This document shows positions 44,528 through 53,316 of a stretch of 64,000 nt of DNA, piece after piece. How positions within the stretch are numbered: position 1 is the stretch's first letter; every line of letters begins with the position of its first letter. The notes beneath the pieces were generated by a model that saw only the letters and a program-made list of their open reading frames with translations, had not been told where the DNA came from and ran no database searches. The stretch comes from Bacillus sp. Marseille-P3661. GTDB lineage: Bacteria > Bacillota > Bacilli > Bacillales > Bacillaceae_J. The position numbers were made by a program, and so were the translations under genes. The stretch spans positions 124,001 to 188,000 of the forward strand of contig NZ_LT965953.1 of the NCBI RefSeq assembly GCF_900240995.1. Direction: 5' to 3'.

Positions 44528-45497
44528 TTGATAAAAAAAGAATTTAAAGTGCCACTATATGTGAGGAAACTAGAGGCACTTACAAGAAGAATCCCGTCAA
44601 ATCATCCAATGAGGCGTGAAATTCAAGAAGAACATGGTAGGCATTTGGCTGGATATAAAGGTGAGCAATCATTGCAATATTATTTTAATTTTTTTACCTC
44701 AGGAAAAATACTTCATCTATCATCACTTAAGATTCCCATGTAATAATTACCACTTTCAAATGGATATATTTTTCCTTTCTCCGGCATATTTTCTGATTAC
44801 CGAAGTGAAATATATTTCAGGGATTTTAGAGTTCGATCCTGATTGTGATCAACTTATATGGACGCAAAATAATATAGAAAAAGCGCTGCCTGATCCTGTA
44901 AATCAGGTTAATCATCAGAAGTTTCAATTTGAAGCATGGTTAAAGAGCAACAAATGTCAGGTTCCACCAATTGAAACGCTGGTTGTTGTGGCTAACTCTA
45001 GCTCCATCATAAAGTTTAAAAGCGGGGATCGCCATTATAGAAATAAAGTTATCCGCGGTGCTAGCCTACTTAAGAAAATGACTTCTTTTGAAAAACTATA
45101 TAATGAAAATGTCATGACTGCTAAAGAAATTCGAAGATTATCAAATTTATTAATTAAACGACATACGCCTGCTGACCAAAATGTTCTTGAGAAATTCAAT
45201 ATTAACCCAGCCAACGTATTGACAGGTGTATGTTGCCCTCGATGTTCGTTTATTCCCATGAAAAGGATTTATTCTACTTGGAAATGCCCAAACTGCTCAA
45301 ATATCTCAAAAGATGCCCATCTTTTGGCACTACAGGATTATGCCTTACTATTTCAAACTTCTATTACGAATAAGCAGTTAAGAACTTTTCTACATTTATC
45401 TTCAGCTAAGGTTGCGAATCAAATTCTTACTACATTAAATCTCCAAACCACTGGCGTTAATAAAGGCCGGGTTTATCACCTTCCGACAGAAGATTAA
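44528..45497 (+). pseudogene. NERD-domain protein with zinc ribbon, frameshifted
   Basis: Two overlapping frames encode one NERD protein. Frame 1 starts at TTG 44528 (GAAAGGAG 9 nt upstream) and reads through GYKGEQSLQYYFNF. At a run of seven T (44689-44695) it must lose one T to continue in the second frame as LPQEKYFIYHHLRFPCNNYH and FQMDIFFLSPAYFLITEVKY, the NERD nuclease-related core with its Asp and Glu-Val-Lys. The C-terminal CPRC/CPNC zinc ribbon is intact. Either an inactivating insertion, a sequencing error, or slippage at the T run. Such proteins are common in Bacillus; substrate unknown. Confidence 0.85.
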
Positions 45498-45532
45498 AAA
45501 ATCAATTGGTACATTTGGAAAAAAATCTCCCG

Positions 45533-45559
45533 TAAACATCGACAAATTTCAACCGATAT
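45533..45559 (+). promoter_or_regulatory. sigma-D promoter of the fliK-like operon
   Basis: TAAA (45533-45536), 15 bp, ACCGATAT (45552-45559), one base off the Bacillus sigma-D consensus TAAA-N15-GCCGATAT. It lies 37 bp before the fliK-like start and ties the pair to motility control. Confidence 0.82.
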
Positions 45560-45596
45560 AAAAGGTACTAAGCGATAGGTACGGGAGTGGAACCAT

Positions 45597-48500
45597 ATGC
45601 AAATTTACAATCAGCTTTCGACAGCTCAACCGAAAATGCCGGAAAAGCCCCTTGAATTGAAACGTGGGGAATTATATAAAGCGCAAATTAAAGAAAGAAT
45701 TTCAGATTCAGAAGCGGTATTACAAATCCGCGGAAAAGAAATAACAGCTACCTTTGAAGATAAAGTTCCTTCCGAAAACCGGGTCACCGTACAAGTAACA
45801 GGACAAAAAGACCAAGGAGCGGTTGTTAAAACGATTGCAGTTGACACGGGTATAACAAGTTCGCCACAATCTTCGTCTGAGTCGAAAATTTTACAAAGCG
45901 TTGGTATTAGCCAAAATGATTCTCCTGAGTTAAAAAGTACCGTGCAAATGTTATTAGATAAAGGTGTTCCTGTTACAAAAGAATCTGTACAAGTACTCAA
46001 GGACTTTTTTGAAAAAGCGCCAGGGACAACTGAAGCCAAGTTGGATACAGTGAAGGCATTGGCGAACAAGAGGTTGGAAGTCACTGAGAACCATCTGCGT
46101 CCGATTCACGAGGCTTTGCATGGCAAGCCATTGAACCAAGTGCTCTCAGATTTAGCAAAAGAAATTGACCCTGAATTTGAGTTTGCTAAAAAGGAAAAAG
46201 TAACGCTGCAACCGGATAGTAAGACGGGGAATATTGTATCTCAAGCAAGTCAAAGTAATGTAACTCAGGCAGTTCGAACTGAAAATACACAAAGCCAATC
46301 AAATGATTCAAATACTTTAGAACTAAGAGACGCAATTCGAAAAAGTCGAGAATTAGTGCAACAAGAACCAGATTTAAAGAAAGCAGTTGAAAAAATACGC
46401 GAAGAAGTTGTAAAAAATCCAAAGCTTGATCGAGAAATGGCACAAAAAATAGAAAAAGCTCTTTCTGAAGCGGAAAAATTACAAACGATCGGAAAAGAGC
46501 GTCTTGTACAAGCATTGAAGAGTGCGGAAGAGCAGCTAGTTAAAAAAGAGCAACAGCTATCTCAGACTCGAAATAATCAACCTAATAGAGTTGAGTCAAC
46601 CCAAATTAGAGCAGCTAAACCTAGCGAAGTTGTAGCACAGGTTAGGAATAGTGTTGCTAATAATCCCAACTTGAAGCAATCTATTGAAACTGTGAAAGCA
46701 AGAATAGTAAACGAATCAAGTCTTTCAAAGGACGTGCTAGATAAAGTAGAGCGATCAATCGCTGAAACTAGTAAATTGTTGGGTCAAGGGCGACTTACAG
46801 CAGGAAAAGAAACACTGGTGAATGATCTAAACTCAATTGAACAAGATCTTCAGGTTATCGAATCGCAAAAAACTCAACAACTTCAAGTAGTTCGTCGTGA
46901 CCAGGCATCAAGTGAACTCAAGCAGGTAGAATCGCGTCCGCAGCAGGCCCAACCAGCAAGCGAAACGGTTAAACAAGTAAAAGAGGAAGTTCAACGAGAG
47001 CCGAATCTGCAAAAAGCAGTGGAAAAAGTGCGGGAGTCAGTGGTAAATAATCCGAAGATTGACCGAGAAGTAGCGCAAAAGGTAGAAAAAGCCTTGAATG
47101 AAGTTCGTCAACTGCAACAAATAGGTAGAGAAAGTGTAGGTCGAGAGCGATTAGCTCAAGCATTAACTCAAGCTGAAAGTGAACTCAAGCAAGTAGAACA
47201 ACGTCCTCAGCAGACCCAGCCATCAAGCGAAACTGTTAAACACGTAAAAGAGGAAGTTCAACGAGAGCCGAATCTGCAAAGAGCAGTGGAAAAAGTTCAA
47301 AATTTGATTGCTAATAATAAAAATATCGACCCAGAAGTTGCTCGTAATGTTGAAAGATTAGCTAAGCAAGCTGATCAATTGAATCAAGCAGGTCGTGATC
47401 GAATAATAAACCTATTAGATCAAATAGTGAAATCGCTAAAACAAGCTGAAACAAAATTGACAAATTCAATTACTCAAAATACAGACGATAGTATAGATGG
47501 ATTGCAAGCTAATAATTCGAAACCACGACAGGAATCTGCAGTGCGTCCAAGCGAAACGCTTTCGCAAGCTTTAAAACATATACAAAAGGAACCTGTACTG
47601 GAAAAAGCGCTTGAACAGGTAAGAAAAGAAGTCTCAAGTAACCCTAATCTTGATTTAAAAACAGTAGAAAAAATTAATCAAACGTTTAATCAAGCATCCC
47701 AGTTGCAGGACAAAGGTAGGGAATTGGCTGCTCGACAGCTTATTATTAATTCACTAACTGAGCTCCAACAAGAGTTTGCAAAATCAGAAACGCAGTTTGT
47801 TGATAACAACCAAAAGCAAGAATCAGCTCAATATGATTTAAATGAACAAATGCAATCTATGAACCTAAATTCTAAAGATATAGTAGTTACAAAAATTACT
47901 CAAAAGTTAGCTCAAGCTACTCATGATTTTCGTGAATTAAAAAGGGATATTTCAAAAAATCTCGATAATGTACAACGTTTAGTAGAAACGTTTAAGAACA
48001 TTGCAAATCCACAAGCTAAAAAAATGCTAGAGACAGCAATCAGTAAACTTGATAATGCAATTCTAAAAAGTGAAATGATGCTATTTACCGATATGAAAAC
48101 TGAAAAACAATTAATGCAAGCAAGCACTCATTTAGCTGATGCCAAAAAACTATTAGCTAAAGCGAAACATGCAGACGCTGCTAAAATTGTTCAGGATGTA
48201 AAAGCATTGATCGATAAAATTAATTTTAAACCATCTGATCAGAGGGTTATGCACTTTGTTTCAAAAGAAAGTGCAGCATTGGAAAATCGTCCGCCTAGTC
48301 AGCAACTTTTAACTCAAATAAATGAAACTGCTCGGACGCAATTAAATCAAGACGGATCACCACGTCAGATGTTTGAAACACTACGTTCACTTGGTTTAAA
48401 CCATGATAGTGACTTAGCAAAATCTCTTGTATTTCAAAAAAGTGATGGAACAGGACCAGATACTAGTGATCAAAGTCAACAACAGCAAAATTTAAAAGCA

Positions 48501-49040
48501 GCATTAACGAAATTAGCGCAAATGGATAGTGCTGAAAATTCTCCAAAAGTAGCCCAACACGCTGAACAAGCGCTAAACAATCTTACTGGCCAACAGCTAT
48601 TAAGTAAATCAGATAGTGGTAACCTACAAAGTATGTTTTTCAGTTTGCCTTTGCTTTTAGGTGAAAATCCTGAAAACCTTCAAGTATTTGTAAACTCGCA
48701 AAATGAAGGTGAACAAGTAGATTGGGAGAATTGCAGCCTATACTTTTTACTTGAAACGAAAAAGTTGGGTGATGTAGGCATTATGCTTACCTCAACTGAT
48801 CGAAATTTGGCAATTACAATAAAAAATGATAAGCCAGGGTTCAAAGAAAAAATGGAGCCGATTGCTGCAATTACAAAAGCAAAGCTGGATGAGATTGGCT
48901 ATAACGTTAATAGTATTAGTTTTACAAGAATGACGCCTATAAGTAATCAGCAAACTAGCGAATCGTCGAATCAAGAAAATCAAGTGACCAAACCTTTAAG
49001 ACCTGTGTATACCGAGAAGGGAATGGATTATAAAATATGA
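45597..49040 (+). CDS. giant FliK-like protein with internal repeats
   Basis: 1147 aa. The N-terminal 100 residues form a beta domain (LELKRGELYKAQIKERISDS). Residues about 245-740 hold five imperfect repeats of about 85-100 residues, each built on (E)VxREPNLQKAVEKVR, then NNPKIDREVAQKVEKAL and a QAESELKQ helix. The last 150 residues carry a FliK C-terminal-like domain (ENLQVFVNSQNEGEQVDWEN; LGDVGIMLTSTDRNLAITI). FliK measures the hook and flips export specificity through FlhB. The length and repeats suggest a molecular ruler or surface tether. B. subtilis YlqG-YlqH is a smaller equivalent pair. It overlaps the next gene by 4 bp. Confidence 0.75.
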   Translation: MQIYNQLSTAQPKMPEKPLELKRGELYKAQIKERISDSEAVLQIRGKEITATFEDKVPSENRVTVQVTGQKDQGAVVKTIAVDTGITSSPQSSSESKILQSVGISQNDSPELKSTVQMLLDKGVPVTKESVQVLKDFFEKAPGTTEAKLDTVKALANKRLEVTENHLRPIHEALHGKPLNQVLSDLAKEIDPEFEFAKKEKVTLQPDSKTGNIVSQASQSNVTQAVRTENTQSQSNDSNTLELRDAIRKSRELVQQEPDLKKAVEKIREEVVKNPKLDREMAQKIEKALSEAEKLQTIGKERLVQALKSAEEQLVKKEQQLSQTRNNQPNRVESTQIRAAKPSEVVAQVRNSVANNPNLKQSIETVKARIVNESSLSKDVLDKVERSIAETSKLLGQGRLTAGKETLVNDLNSIEQDLQVIESQKTQQLQVVRRDQASSELKQVESRPQQAQPASETVKQVKEEVQREPNLQKAVEKVRESVVNNPKIDREVAQKVEKALNEVRQLQQIGRESVGRERLAQALTQAESELKQVEQRPQQTQPSSETVKHVKEEVQREPNLQRAVEKVQNLIANNKNIDPEVARNVERLAKQADQLNQAGRDRIINLLDQIVKSLKQAETKLTNSITQNTDDSIDGLQANNSKPRQESAVRPSETLSQALKHIQKEPVLEKALEQVRKEVSSNPNLDLKTVEKINQTFNQASQLQDKGRELAARQLIINSLTELQQEFAKSETQFVDNNQKQESAQYDLNEQMQSMNLNSKDIVVTKITQKLAQATHDFRELKRDISKNLDNVQRLVETFKNIANPQAKKMLETAISKLDNAILKSEMMLFTDMKTEKQLMQASTHLADAKKLLAKAKHADAAKIVQDVKALIDKINFKPSDQRVMHFVSKESAALENRPPSQQLLTQINETARTQLNQDGSPRQMFETLRSLGLNHDSDLAKSLVFQKSDGTGPDTSDQSQQQQNLKAALTKLAQMDSAENSPKVAQHAEQALNNLTGQQLLSKSDSGNLQSMFFSLPLLLGENPENLQVFVNSQNEGEQVDWENCSLYFLLETKKLGDVGIMLTSTDRNLAITIKNDKPGFKEKMEPIAAITKAKLDEIGYNVNSISFTRMTPISNQQTSESSNQENQVTKPLRPVYTEKGMDYKI

Positions 49041-49336
49041 GAGTTTCAAAATATTACAATCAAAAGAAACGTAAAGAGCTCAATGGTCCATCCGCTGCTG
49101 TTATTAAATATGATGAAGACTCTGGGAAGGCACCGGTTGTTGTTGCCCATGGAAAAGGACAAGTTGCTCGACAAATCATTGAACTAGCAAAAAAGAACAA
49201 TGTGCATATGCAAGAAGACTCAAACCTAGTTGAAAATCTGCTAGATATGGACTTGGGGGACAATATCCCCCCGCAGCTTTATTCAGTTATGGCTGAAATT
49301 TTACTATTAATTGAGGAAATGGAAAAAAACTATTAA
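49037..49336 (+). CDS. FlhB C-terminal-domain-like protein (YlqH type)
   Basis: 99 aa, ATG overlapping the fliK-like stop. It aligns by eye with the cytoplasmic domain of FlhB/YscU: SAAVIKYDEDSGKAPVVVAH, GQVARQIIELAKKNNVHMQE and LDMDLGDNIPPQLYSVMAEIL. The self-cleaving Asn-Pro-Thr-His motif of FlhB is missing (the site reads AAVIKYDED) and there are no membrane helices. It cannot therefore act as the export gate, but could compete with or prime FlhB for binding the fliK-like partner. Matches YlqH of B. subtilis in size and partner. Confidence 0.8.
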   Translation: MRVSKYYNQKKRKELNGPSAAVIKYDEDSGKAPVVVAHGKGQVARQIIELAKKNNVHMQEDSNLVENLLDMDLGDNIPPQLYSVMAEILLLIEEMEKNY

Positions 49337-49346
49337 TCAAAACTAT

Positions 49347-49373
49347 TAAAATATTGTAGGTTCATGTCGATAA
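49347..49373 (+). promoter_or_regulatory. sigma-D promoter of the fliS-like/flagellin-2 operon
   Basis: TAAA (49347-49350), 15 bp, GTCGATAA (49366-49373). The flanks closely resemble the hag promoter at 61687, including the shared AACTATTAAAAT. Confidence 0.78.
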
Positions 49374-49409
49374 AAAGAACAGATAATAAAAACTGGAGGT
49401 GCACGTTAC

Positions 49410-49832
49410 GTGACCGGTTTATTTACAGAGGAAGCTTTATATAAAAAATCACCTCAAGAAATTACTGCATTATTATATGAAGCATTGTTAACCAATCTTG
49501 AAGAGTCAATTCAACATATAAATAATAAAGAATTCATCGATGCGAACAAAAAACTGCAAAAAGCCAATGACATCCTACACCGATTAGGTGGAGGTATCAA
49601 TTATGAAGCGGGAATTATTGCAGATCAACTAGATGCGTTGTATAACTTTATGGCAGATAAAGTAGTCGAGGCAAATTATAAAAAAGATATACAGCTAATT
49701 AAAGAGGTAATTAAAGGTGTAGAACCAATTGCCCAAGCATGGAACCAGGCCATGAAGAAAAAAACCGTACCAGTTGCTCCAAGAAGACAAGCGATGGCTT
49801 ATGAAAAAAGCGTCTTAACTGAAGGTAAGTAA
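49410..49832 (+). CDS. FliS-like flagellin chaperone
   Basis: 140 aa, GTG start with CTGGAGGTG upstream. It shows the FliS four-helix plan: LYKKSPQEITALLYEALLTN near 9-29, NKEFIDANKKLQKANDILHR near 37-57 and LDALYNFMADKVVEANYKKD near 72-92. The usual cap helix at the N-terminus is short. FliS binds the disordered C-terminus of newly made flagellin and delivers it to export. It is the first gene of a unit whose second gene is a flagellin, 32 bp on, so a dedicated chaperone for flagellin 2 is likely. Confidence 0.8.
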   Translation: MTGLFTEEALYKKSPQEITALLYEALLTNLEESIQHINNKEFIDANKKLQKANDILHRLGGGINYEAGIIADQLDALYNFMADKVVEANYKKDIQLIKEVIKGVEPIAQAWNQAMKKKTVPVAPRRQAMAYEKSVLTEGK

Positions 49833-49864
49833 TATAAATGGAAGATTGAGGAGAGAAAATAACT

Positions 49865-51283
49865 ATGAGAATTAATCATAATATCCAAGCATTAAATGCA
49901 TATCGTAACCTTTATTCAAATCAGTCGGCTACTTCTAAAAATCTAGAAAGATTATCATCAGGTTTACGTATCAACCGTGCAGCTGATGATGCAGCAGGTC
50001 TAGCAATTTCTGAAAAAATGCGTTCACAAATTCGTGGCTTAAAGCAAGCTGAAAGAAATTCAATGGACGGTATTTCGTTAATGCAAACGGCAGAAGGGGC
50101 AATGACAGAAGTTCACTCTATGCTGCAACGTATGCGTGAATTAGCAGTTCAAGCTGCAAATGATACAAATACAACAAACGACCGTGAAGCCATCCAAAGG
50201 GAAATTGACCAGTTAAAACTAGAGATTGATAGCATTGCTTCTAAAACAGAGTTTAACACTCGTAAATTATTAGATGGATCTAGTGCGGTGGATACTCAAT
50301 TTACCGCTAATAATACTAAATTAAATAATGTACCAACTGTAATTGATCCTTCATTGGAAACTGGGGATTATCGTGTTAAAATCGATAATAGTTCTATTGC
50401 AACTAAAATGAATATTACACAGCCTGGAGCAGGTATAAATGATGCGACTGTTATTGCTAGTAGTTTAACTGAGCTACAGGCAGAAAACCTTAAATTAGGT
50501 GAGTACTCTATTGTTGTAACAAACGTAGATACAAGTTCAACTACACCTAGTGCTACTATCGAAGTTTTTGATCCGGATGGATTCTCATTAGGTAAAATGG
50601 CGAGTGAAATTGGTACAGGGGCTACTCCTAGTACAATCACAATTGGAACGGGTACTTCTGAAATTAAAATTGACAATACAAAAATAACTCAAGCTGGTAC
50701 TGCTAAAATAACACTAGAGTATGAAGCGGATTTCTCTGTTCAAAAGAAAGATGCTACCGGAACATATCAAGATATTACATTTAAAAAGACTATAACTACT
50801 GAAAAAGGTTTAATCAATCATGGAGGATTAGAACTTCTTTTTGGAACAGGTATGGCTGCCGGTGATTCAGATTTTACTATAACTAATAAAGCATTAGCTT
50901 TCCAAATTGGTGCAAATACAAATCAAAGTGTTAATATCGATATTCCACAATTAAGTACTGTAAAATTGGGTATAGATGAAATTGATGTTCTATCGCACGA
51001 TTCTGCTAGTGATGCAATTTTCTTACTAGATAAAGCTATTAACCAGATATCATCTGTACGATCTAAGCTTGGAGCAACTCAAAACCGTTTAGAGCATACA
51101 ATTAACAACTTGCAAACAACTAATGAAAACTTAACAGCCTCCGAATCACGCATTCGGGATGCCGATATGGCGTTAGAAATGACGGAGTTCACGAAGAATA
51201 ATATTCTTAATCAATCTGCTCAGGCAATGCTTGCCCAAGCAAACCAATTACCGCAAGGCGTTCTTCAATTATTACAAGGTTAA
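49865..51283 (+). CDS. second flagellin
   Basis: 472 aa, ATG with GAGGAGAG upstream. The D0/D1 ends are typical ([40 protein letters not shown]-terminal [20 protein letters not shown] and [19 protein letters not shown]). The central variable region, about residues 140-375, shares no visible homology with that of hag. It is sigma-D-driven with its own chaperone, separate from hag by 12 kb. Possibly an alternative or minor filament subunit. The leader has two GGA words (ATGGA, GAGGA) near the ribosome site, which CsrA could bind. Confidence 0.92.
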   Translation: MRINHNIQALNAYRNLYSNQSATSKNLERLSSGLRINRAADDAAGLAISEKMRSQIRGLKQAERNSMDGISLMQTAEGAMTEVHSMLQRMRELAVQAANDTNTTNDREAIQREIDQLKLEIDSIASKTEFNTRKLLDGSSAVDTQFTANNTKLNNVPTVIDPSLETGDYRVKIDNSSIATKMNITQPGAGINDATVIASSLTELQAENLKLGEYSIVVTNVDTSSTTPSATIEVFDPDGFSLGKMASEIGTGATPSTITIGTGTSEIKIDNTKITQAGTAKITLEYEADFSVQKKDATGTYQDITFKKTITTEKGLINHGGLELLFGTGMAAGDSDFTITNKALAFQIGANTNQSVNIDIPQLSTVKLGIDEIDVLSHDSASDAIFLLDKAINQISSVRSKLGATQNRLEHTINNLQTTNENLTASESRIRDADMALEMTEFTKNNILNQSAQAMLAQANQLPQGVLQLLQG

Positions 51284-51293
51284 TTTCAACAGC

Positions 51294-51331
51294 AGGGGTC
51301 AGTCTAGCAGCATTTAGATTGGCCTCTTTTT
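51294..51331 (+). terminator. terminator of the flagellin-2 operon
   Basis: AGGGGTCAGTCTA pairs with TAGATTGGCCTCT and runs into T5. Confidence 0.9.
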
Positions 51332-51398
51332 AATATAAGAATAGGGATCTCGATTTATGGTATAATAAAATTCATTAACAAAGAAAGCGGGAAGTTTA

Positions 51399-51836
51399 AT
51401 GGATGTTCAAAAAATAGGGAAAACCGGTTTAAATAATATAAAATCTAAAAAAACTGGCCCTACTGAAAGTATTTCTTTTCAAGAAGTAATGGGAAAGAAT
51501 CGTCAACAAATGGTTTATGAAAAATTATCAAAGTTGGTTGAAGAAATTGAAGATCAAGGAAAAGTGCTAGCTGAATCAAGAACTGTTGATGATCTTCGTA
51601 AATACAAAAAAATGGTAAAAGAGTTTATGGATGAAGCTGTTCAAAACGGTTTACAGATTGAAGAGCACCGTGGTTTTAACCGCCGTGGACGAACCAAGAT
51701 ATATAAAATAGTAAAAGAAGTAGACAAAAAGTTGATTGATCTGACTAACGCTGTATTAGATAAAGAGAAAAAAGGTTTAGACATTTTGAGCATGGTAGGC
51801 GAAATTAAAGGTTTATTAATAAACATATACACATAA
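51399..51836 (+). CDS. YaaR/DUF327-family protein
   Basis: 145 aa, ATG with AGCGGGAAG upstream. Typical small basic helical protein of the DUF327 family (SFQEVMGKNRQQMVYEKLSK; FNRRGRTKIYKIVKEVDKKL). B. subtilis YaaR is the prototype, function unknown. Here it sits between flagellar and degV-like genes. A TATAAT at 51360 suggests its own sigma-A promoter. Its link to motility is positional only. Confidence 0.8.
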   Translation: MDVQKIGKTGLNNIKSKKTGPTESISFQEVMGKNRQQMVYEKLSKLVEEIEDQGKVLAESRTVDDLRKYKKMVKEFMDEAVQNGLQIEEHRGFNRRGRTKIYKIVKEVDKKLIDLTNAVLDKEKKGLDILSMVGEIKGLLINIYT

Positions 51837-51840
51837 GCTA

Positions 51841-51871
51841 CTACTAGTCAGGAAGGACTGGTAGTTTTTTT
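51841..51871 (+). terminator. terminator after yaaR-like gene
   Basis: CTACTAGTC pairs with GACTGGTAG around AGGAAG, followed by T7. Confidence 0.93.
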
Positions 51872-52041
51872 GTTTTGGTTGCATGTCGAAGGTAGCTCAA
51901 TATCCTTTTAAAAAGCTATGTAGAAGTGTAGAAGATGAAAACATGAATTAGTTCGTGTAGAATATAAAAGGTTAAAGGAGAATGAACTTTGATAGCGAAT
52001 TAATAGCATAAGTATAAAGCTAAAGGGTGGTATAATTATAG

Positions 52042-52887
52042 ATGAAAACAGCGATTGTAACGGATAGCACAGCCTACATACCTGAGAACATCCGTGAGCA
52101 ATATAATATTAAAATGTGTCCGCTTAATGTGATATTTGGTTTAGAGTCCTATCAAGAAGAAACCGAACTAACGGCAGATGATTTTTATGAAAAAGTAAAA
52201 ACAGTTTCAGAATTACCTAAAACATCACAGCCTGCAATTGGTTTATTTGTTAAGACATTTGAACAATTGGTAGCAGATGGTTATGATGCAGTGATTTCCA
52301 TCCACTTATCAAGTGGAATAAGTGGCACATACCAAGCAGCGATTTCAGCTGGTGATATGGTCAAGAATATTACCGTGTTTCCGTTTGATTCCGAAGTTAG
52401 TGCAATGCCACTAGGATTTTACGTTTTAGAAGCTGCAGAAATGGCCGTTCAAGGAAAAGGAACCGAAGAAATTTTAGAGCGCCTTAATGAAATGAAACAA
52501 TCGATGCGTGCTTACTTTTTAGTAGATGACTTAGCCCATTTACAGCGCGGTGGCCGATTAAATGGTGCACAAGCTTTAATTGGAAGCTTGCTTCAGGTGA
52601 AGCCGATTTTACATTTTGAAGATAAAAAGATTGTTCCTTTTGAAAAAATTCGAACACATAAAAAAGCAATTAAACGGTTATTAGAGCTATTTGTCGAAGA
52701 TGCAAAAACAGGCGTGCCTATTAAAGCGTCGCTTATTCATGCTAATCGATTAGAAATAGTAAAGGAGTTAAAAGCCCAAATTCAATCAGAATACCCAAAT
52801 GTTGAAATAGATATTAGCTACTTCGGGGCAGTTACCGGAACACATTTAGGTGAAGGTGCATTAGGATTAGGGTGGTATAAAAAATAA
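52042..52887 (+). CDS. DegV-family fatty-acid-binding protein
   Basis: 281 aa, the family length. MKTAIVTDSTAYIPENIREQ opens the protein, with the ligand-site words TSQPAIGLF near 71, ISIHLSSGISGTYQAA near 92 and FDSEVSAMPLG near 115. DegV proteins bind a fatty acid and present it to the FakA kinase, which makes acyl-phosphate for lipid synthesis. The position between degSU and comFA is as for yviA in B. subtilis. No FakA is in the window. Confidence 0.92.
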   Translation: MKTAIVTDSTAYIPENIREQYNIKMCPLNVIFGLESYQEETELTADDFYEKVKTVSELPKTSQPAIGLFVKTFEQLVADGYDAVISIHLSSGISGTYQAAISAGDMVKNITVFPFDSEVSAMPLGFYVLEAAEMAVQGKGTEEILERLNEMKQSMRAYFLVDDLAHLQRGGRLNGAQALIGSLLQVKPILHFEDKKIVPFEKIRTHKKAIKRLLELFVEDAKTGVPIKASLIHANRLEIVKELKAQIQSEYPNVEIDISYFGAVTGTHLGEGALGLGWYKK

Positions 52888-52920
52888 GCACTGACAATCT
52901 TTCTGTTGGTGCTTGTTTTT
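52886..52920 (+). terminator. degV-like gene terminator
   Basis: AAGCAC-T-GACA pairs with TGTTGGTGCTT and runs into GTTTTT; the stem begins inside the stop codon. Confidence 0.88.
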
Positions 52921-52970
52921 AATCTTTGTTTAATACTCGATGTATTTCTCGGTTATTTTTAACGAGTTCC

Positions 52971-53210
52971 TTAGAATAGGACTAAATCAGAATCAAAGTA
53001 TCGGAGTTGCCGGTCAACATGGTCAAAACGTTCGTTTGTTTCTGCTCTAAACTCATTCATTTCTCTCTTAAACTCGTACATCTCACTTTTAAATTCATTT
53101 ATGTCTTTTCTTATTGTTGTGGTCTCATTTTCAACTCCATCAATTTTTGCATCCATTGTATCGAGTTTGTTTAAGACTGCGGAAAGTATTTCTTTCATTT
53201 CAGTGTCCAT
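52971..53210 (-). CDS. small coiled-coil protein, 79 aa
   Basis: ATG at 53210 with TAGGAGGTGG 7 nt upstream; the GTG at 53219 lies in that site. A single continuous heptad coil (MDTEMKEILSAVLNKLDTMD; FKSEMYEFKREMNEFRAETN; DHVDRQLRYFD). The repeated F-x-x-(E)M pattern and charge resemble a tropomyosin-like stalk. No membrane segment. Function unknown. It is convergent with the degV-like gene and divergent from comFA. Confidence 0.7.
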   Translation of the reverse strand: MDTEMKEILSAVLNKLDTMDAKIDGVENETTTIRKDINEFKSEMYEFKREMNEFRAETNERFDHVDRQLRYFDSDLVLF

Positions 53211-53316
53211 TCTTCCCACCTCCTATAAGCTTATTATAACATGTCTTTTAATAAAAACAAGATAAAAGCAGAATGCGTGTTCTTATTTTTATCAGGTATG
53301 AAAGGTGTTGAAAAAC

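Noticed and set aside
45597-49040. The primary hook-length protein FliK
   Set aside because: Canonical FliK lies in the large fla/che operon in Bacillus; here the size, the repeats and the FlhB-like partner fit the YlqG-YlqH type better. A genome check for fliK would settle it.
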